Shown in pieces: positions 27,419 to 27,928 of a stretch of DNA of 27,928 nucleotides. Under the pieces are notes generated by a model. That model did not search any database, was not told where the DNA came from, and was given only the letters and a program-made list of their open reading frames with translations. The first letter of the stretch is position 1, and every line of letters starts with the position of its first letter. The DNA is from a virus: positions 909 to 28,836 of IMG/VR virus record IMGVR_UViG_3300003267_000135. The stretch is one strand, 5' to 3'. Made by a program: the position numbers and the translations under genes.

Positions 27419-27573
27419 AAACGCACGCGATGATCGGCGCGCACAAGCGAATCGTTCCCGGTGGGTTCCTGATTCGGCGTAAGCGCAAGATTCCATCGCC
27501 GAAGGAAGTCGCGGCGGCGGCAACACGGTTTCTCGCGTCACGCATCGCGCGAGGCAAAGAGGTTCACCCATGA
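27415..27573 (+). CDS. 52-residue basic protein
   Basis: MKTHAMIGAHKRIVPGGFL, then IRRKRKIPSPKEVAAAATR and LASRIARGKEVHP. Rich in lysine/arginine, helical; a nucleic-acid contact is plausible. Coupled to both neighbours by ATGA. No family recognised. Confidence 0.55.
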   Translation: MKTHAMIGAHKRIVPGGFLIRRKRKIPSPKEVAAAATRFLASRIARGKEVHP

Positions 27574-27878
27574 AAAACGAAATGCCCGCACAGCCGTCCG
27601 AGCTGCGCCAATATCTCGACGTTCTCGGCACGCAGTTCGACGCGGACAACGCGGATCGAGACGTGGTGTTCAAAACCTGCCAACTCATCGCCATGTGGGC
27701 GGCAGACGAAAAGAAGGAGATGCCGGATGACGTTTTTCCCGCGGGCATGAACAAGCGTGTTGCCCGGCTCATGCTTAGTTCGGCCTGTGTCATGGCGGTG
27801 CGGATAGCGTCAGCTCCACAAGTTCCGCCGCAGGGGAAAGGGCCGCGGGTTCTTGGCGCAAACGGCAGGCCGGCGTGA
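27570..27878 (+). CDS. 102-residue hypothetical protein
   Basis: MKNEMPAQPSELRQYLDVL, then DADNADRDVVFKTCQLIAM and MPDDVFPAGMNKRVARLML. Helical protein, ending in a proline/glycine-rich tail (APQVPPQGKGPRVLGANG). No family recognised. Starts in the previous stop and is coupled to the next gene by GTGA. Confidence 0.55.
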   Translation: MKNEMPAQPSELRQYLDVLGTQFDADNADRDVVFKTCQLIAMWAADEKKEMPDDVFPAGMNKRVARLMLSSACVMAVRIASAPQVPPQGKGPRVLGANGRPA

Positions 27879-27928
27879 TTCCCGAAAACCTGACCGCGCG
27901 CGAGGTGTTGTGTTGGATCGATGCGGTG
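27875..27928 (+). CDS. Partial gene at the right edge
   Basis: GTG 27875 overlaps the preceding stop (GTGA) and reads VIPENLTAREVLCWIDAV, then runs off the window. Too short to assign. Confidence 0.45.
   Translation, partial: MIPENLTAREVLCWIDAV

Noticed and set aside
1-27928. CRISPR array, tRNA, rRNA, insertion sequence ends or attachment sites
   Set aside because: No regularly spaced repeats, cloverleaf, transposase, integrase or terminal inverted repeats were seen. The dispersed element is too far apart and too short for an array.

Overview
The window is a phage (or prophage) early region: recombination, replication, nucleic-acid modification and many small accessory genes. There is no capsid, tail, large terminase, lysis, integrase, tRNA, rRNA or CRISPR array. 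Genes are very tightly packed. Neighbours mostly overlap by 4 bases (ATGA or GTGA), several genes encode fewer than 60 residues, and GC is moderately high. The host cannot be named from the sequence. Several genes lack a clear Shine-Dalgarno sequence and start at GTG.

Layout. (1) 38-15407, all minus strand: a RecE-like nuclease, an HNH nuclease, a DUF1643 protein, RecT, a Toprim/Spo11-like protein, six small unknown genes, a pol-beta type nucleotidyltransferase, RNase H, further small genes, a tandem array of four paralogous small genes, a second HNH nuclease, then a MoxR/VWA module (AAA+ ATPase, partner protein, coiled-coil protein, metallopeptidase-VWA protein). (2) 15408-16166: a divergent control region of about 750 bp with hairpins, three copies of a 13-bp direct repeat and two diverged copies of a dispersed 17-18-bp element. 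(3) 16167-16856 plus strand: an HTH protein, possibly a small terminase. (4) 17240-19101 minus strand: a GIY-YIG nuclease and a coupled cluster of four genes, one possibly ADP-ribosyltransferase-like. (5) 19191-26307 plus strand: DNA methyltransferase, HNH, replication initiator, primase-helicase, a RusA-like/unknown gene pair in two frames, and accessory genes. (6) 26328-27101 minus strand: three small genes. (7) 27191-end plus strand: an XRE repressor-like protein and small genes running off the window.

Working together: RecE/RecT form a single-strand annealing recombination pair. The initiator and the Toprim-helicase form a compact replisome, with RNase H available to remove RNA. The initiator gene carries two copies of a G-tract palindrome, which suggests an origin inside the gene as in lambda O.

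The strongest unexplained signals are these: a 17-18-bp element at five gene junctions, always oriented with transcription and usually 20-40 bp before a start codon; an 18-bp start-site motif shared by three genes of the MoxR/VWA area; the four-gene paralogue array; the intragenic palindromes; two structured non-coding elements; and a stretch near 23.4-23.8 kb where two frames both look like protein.
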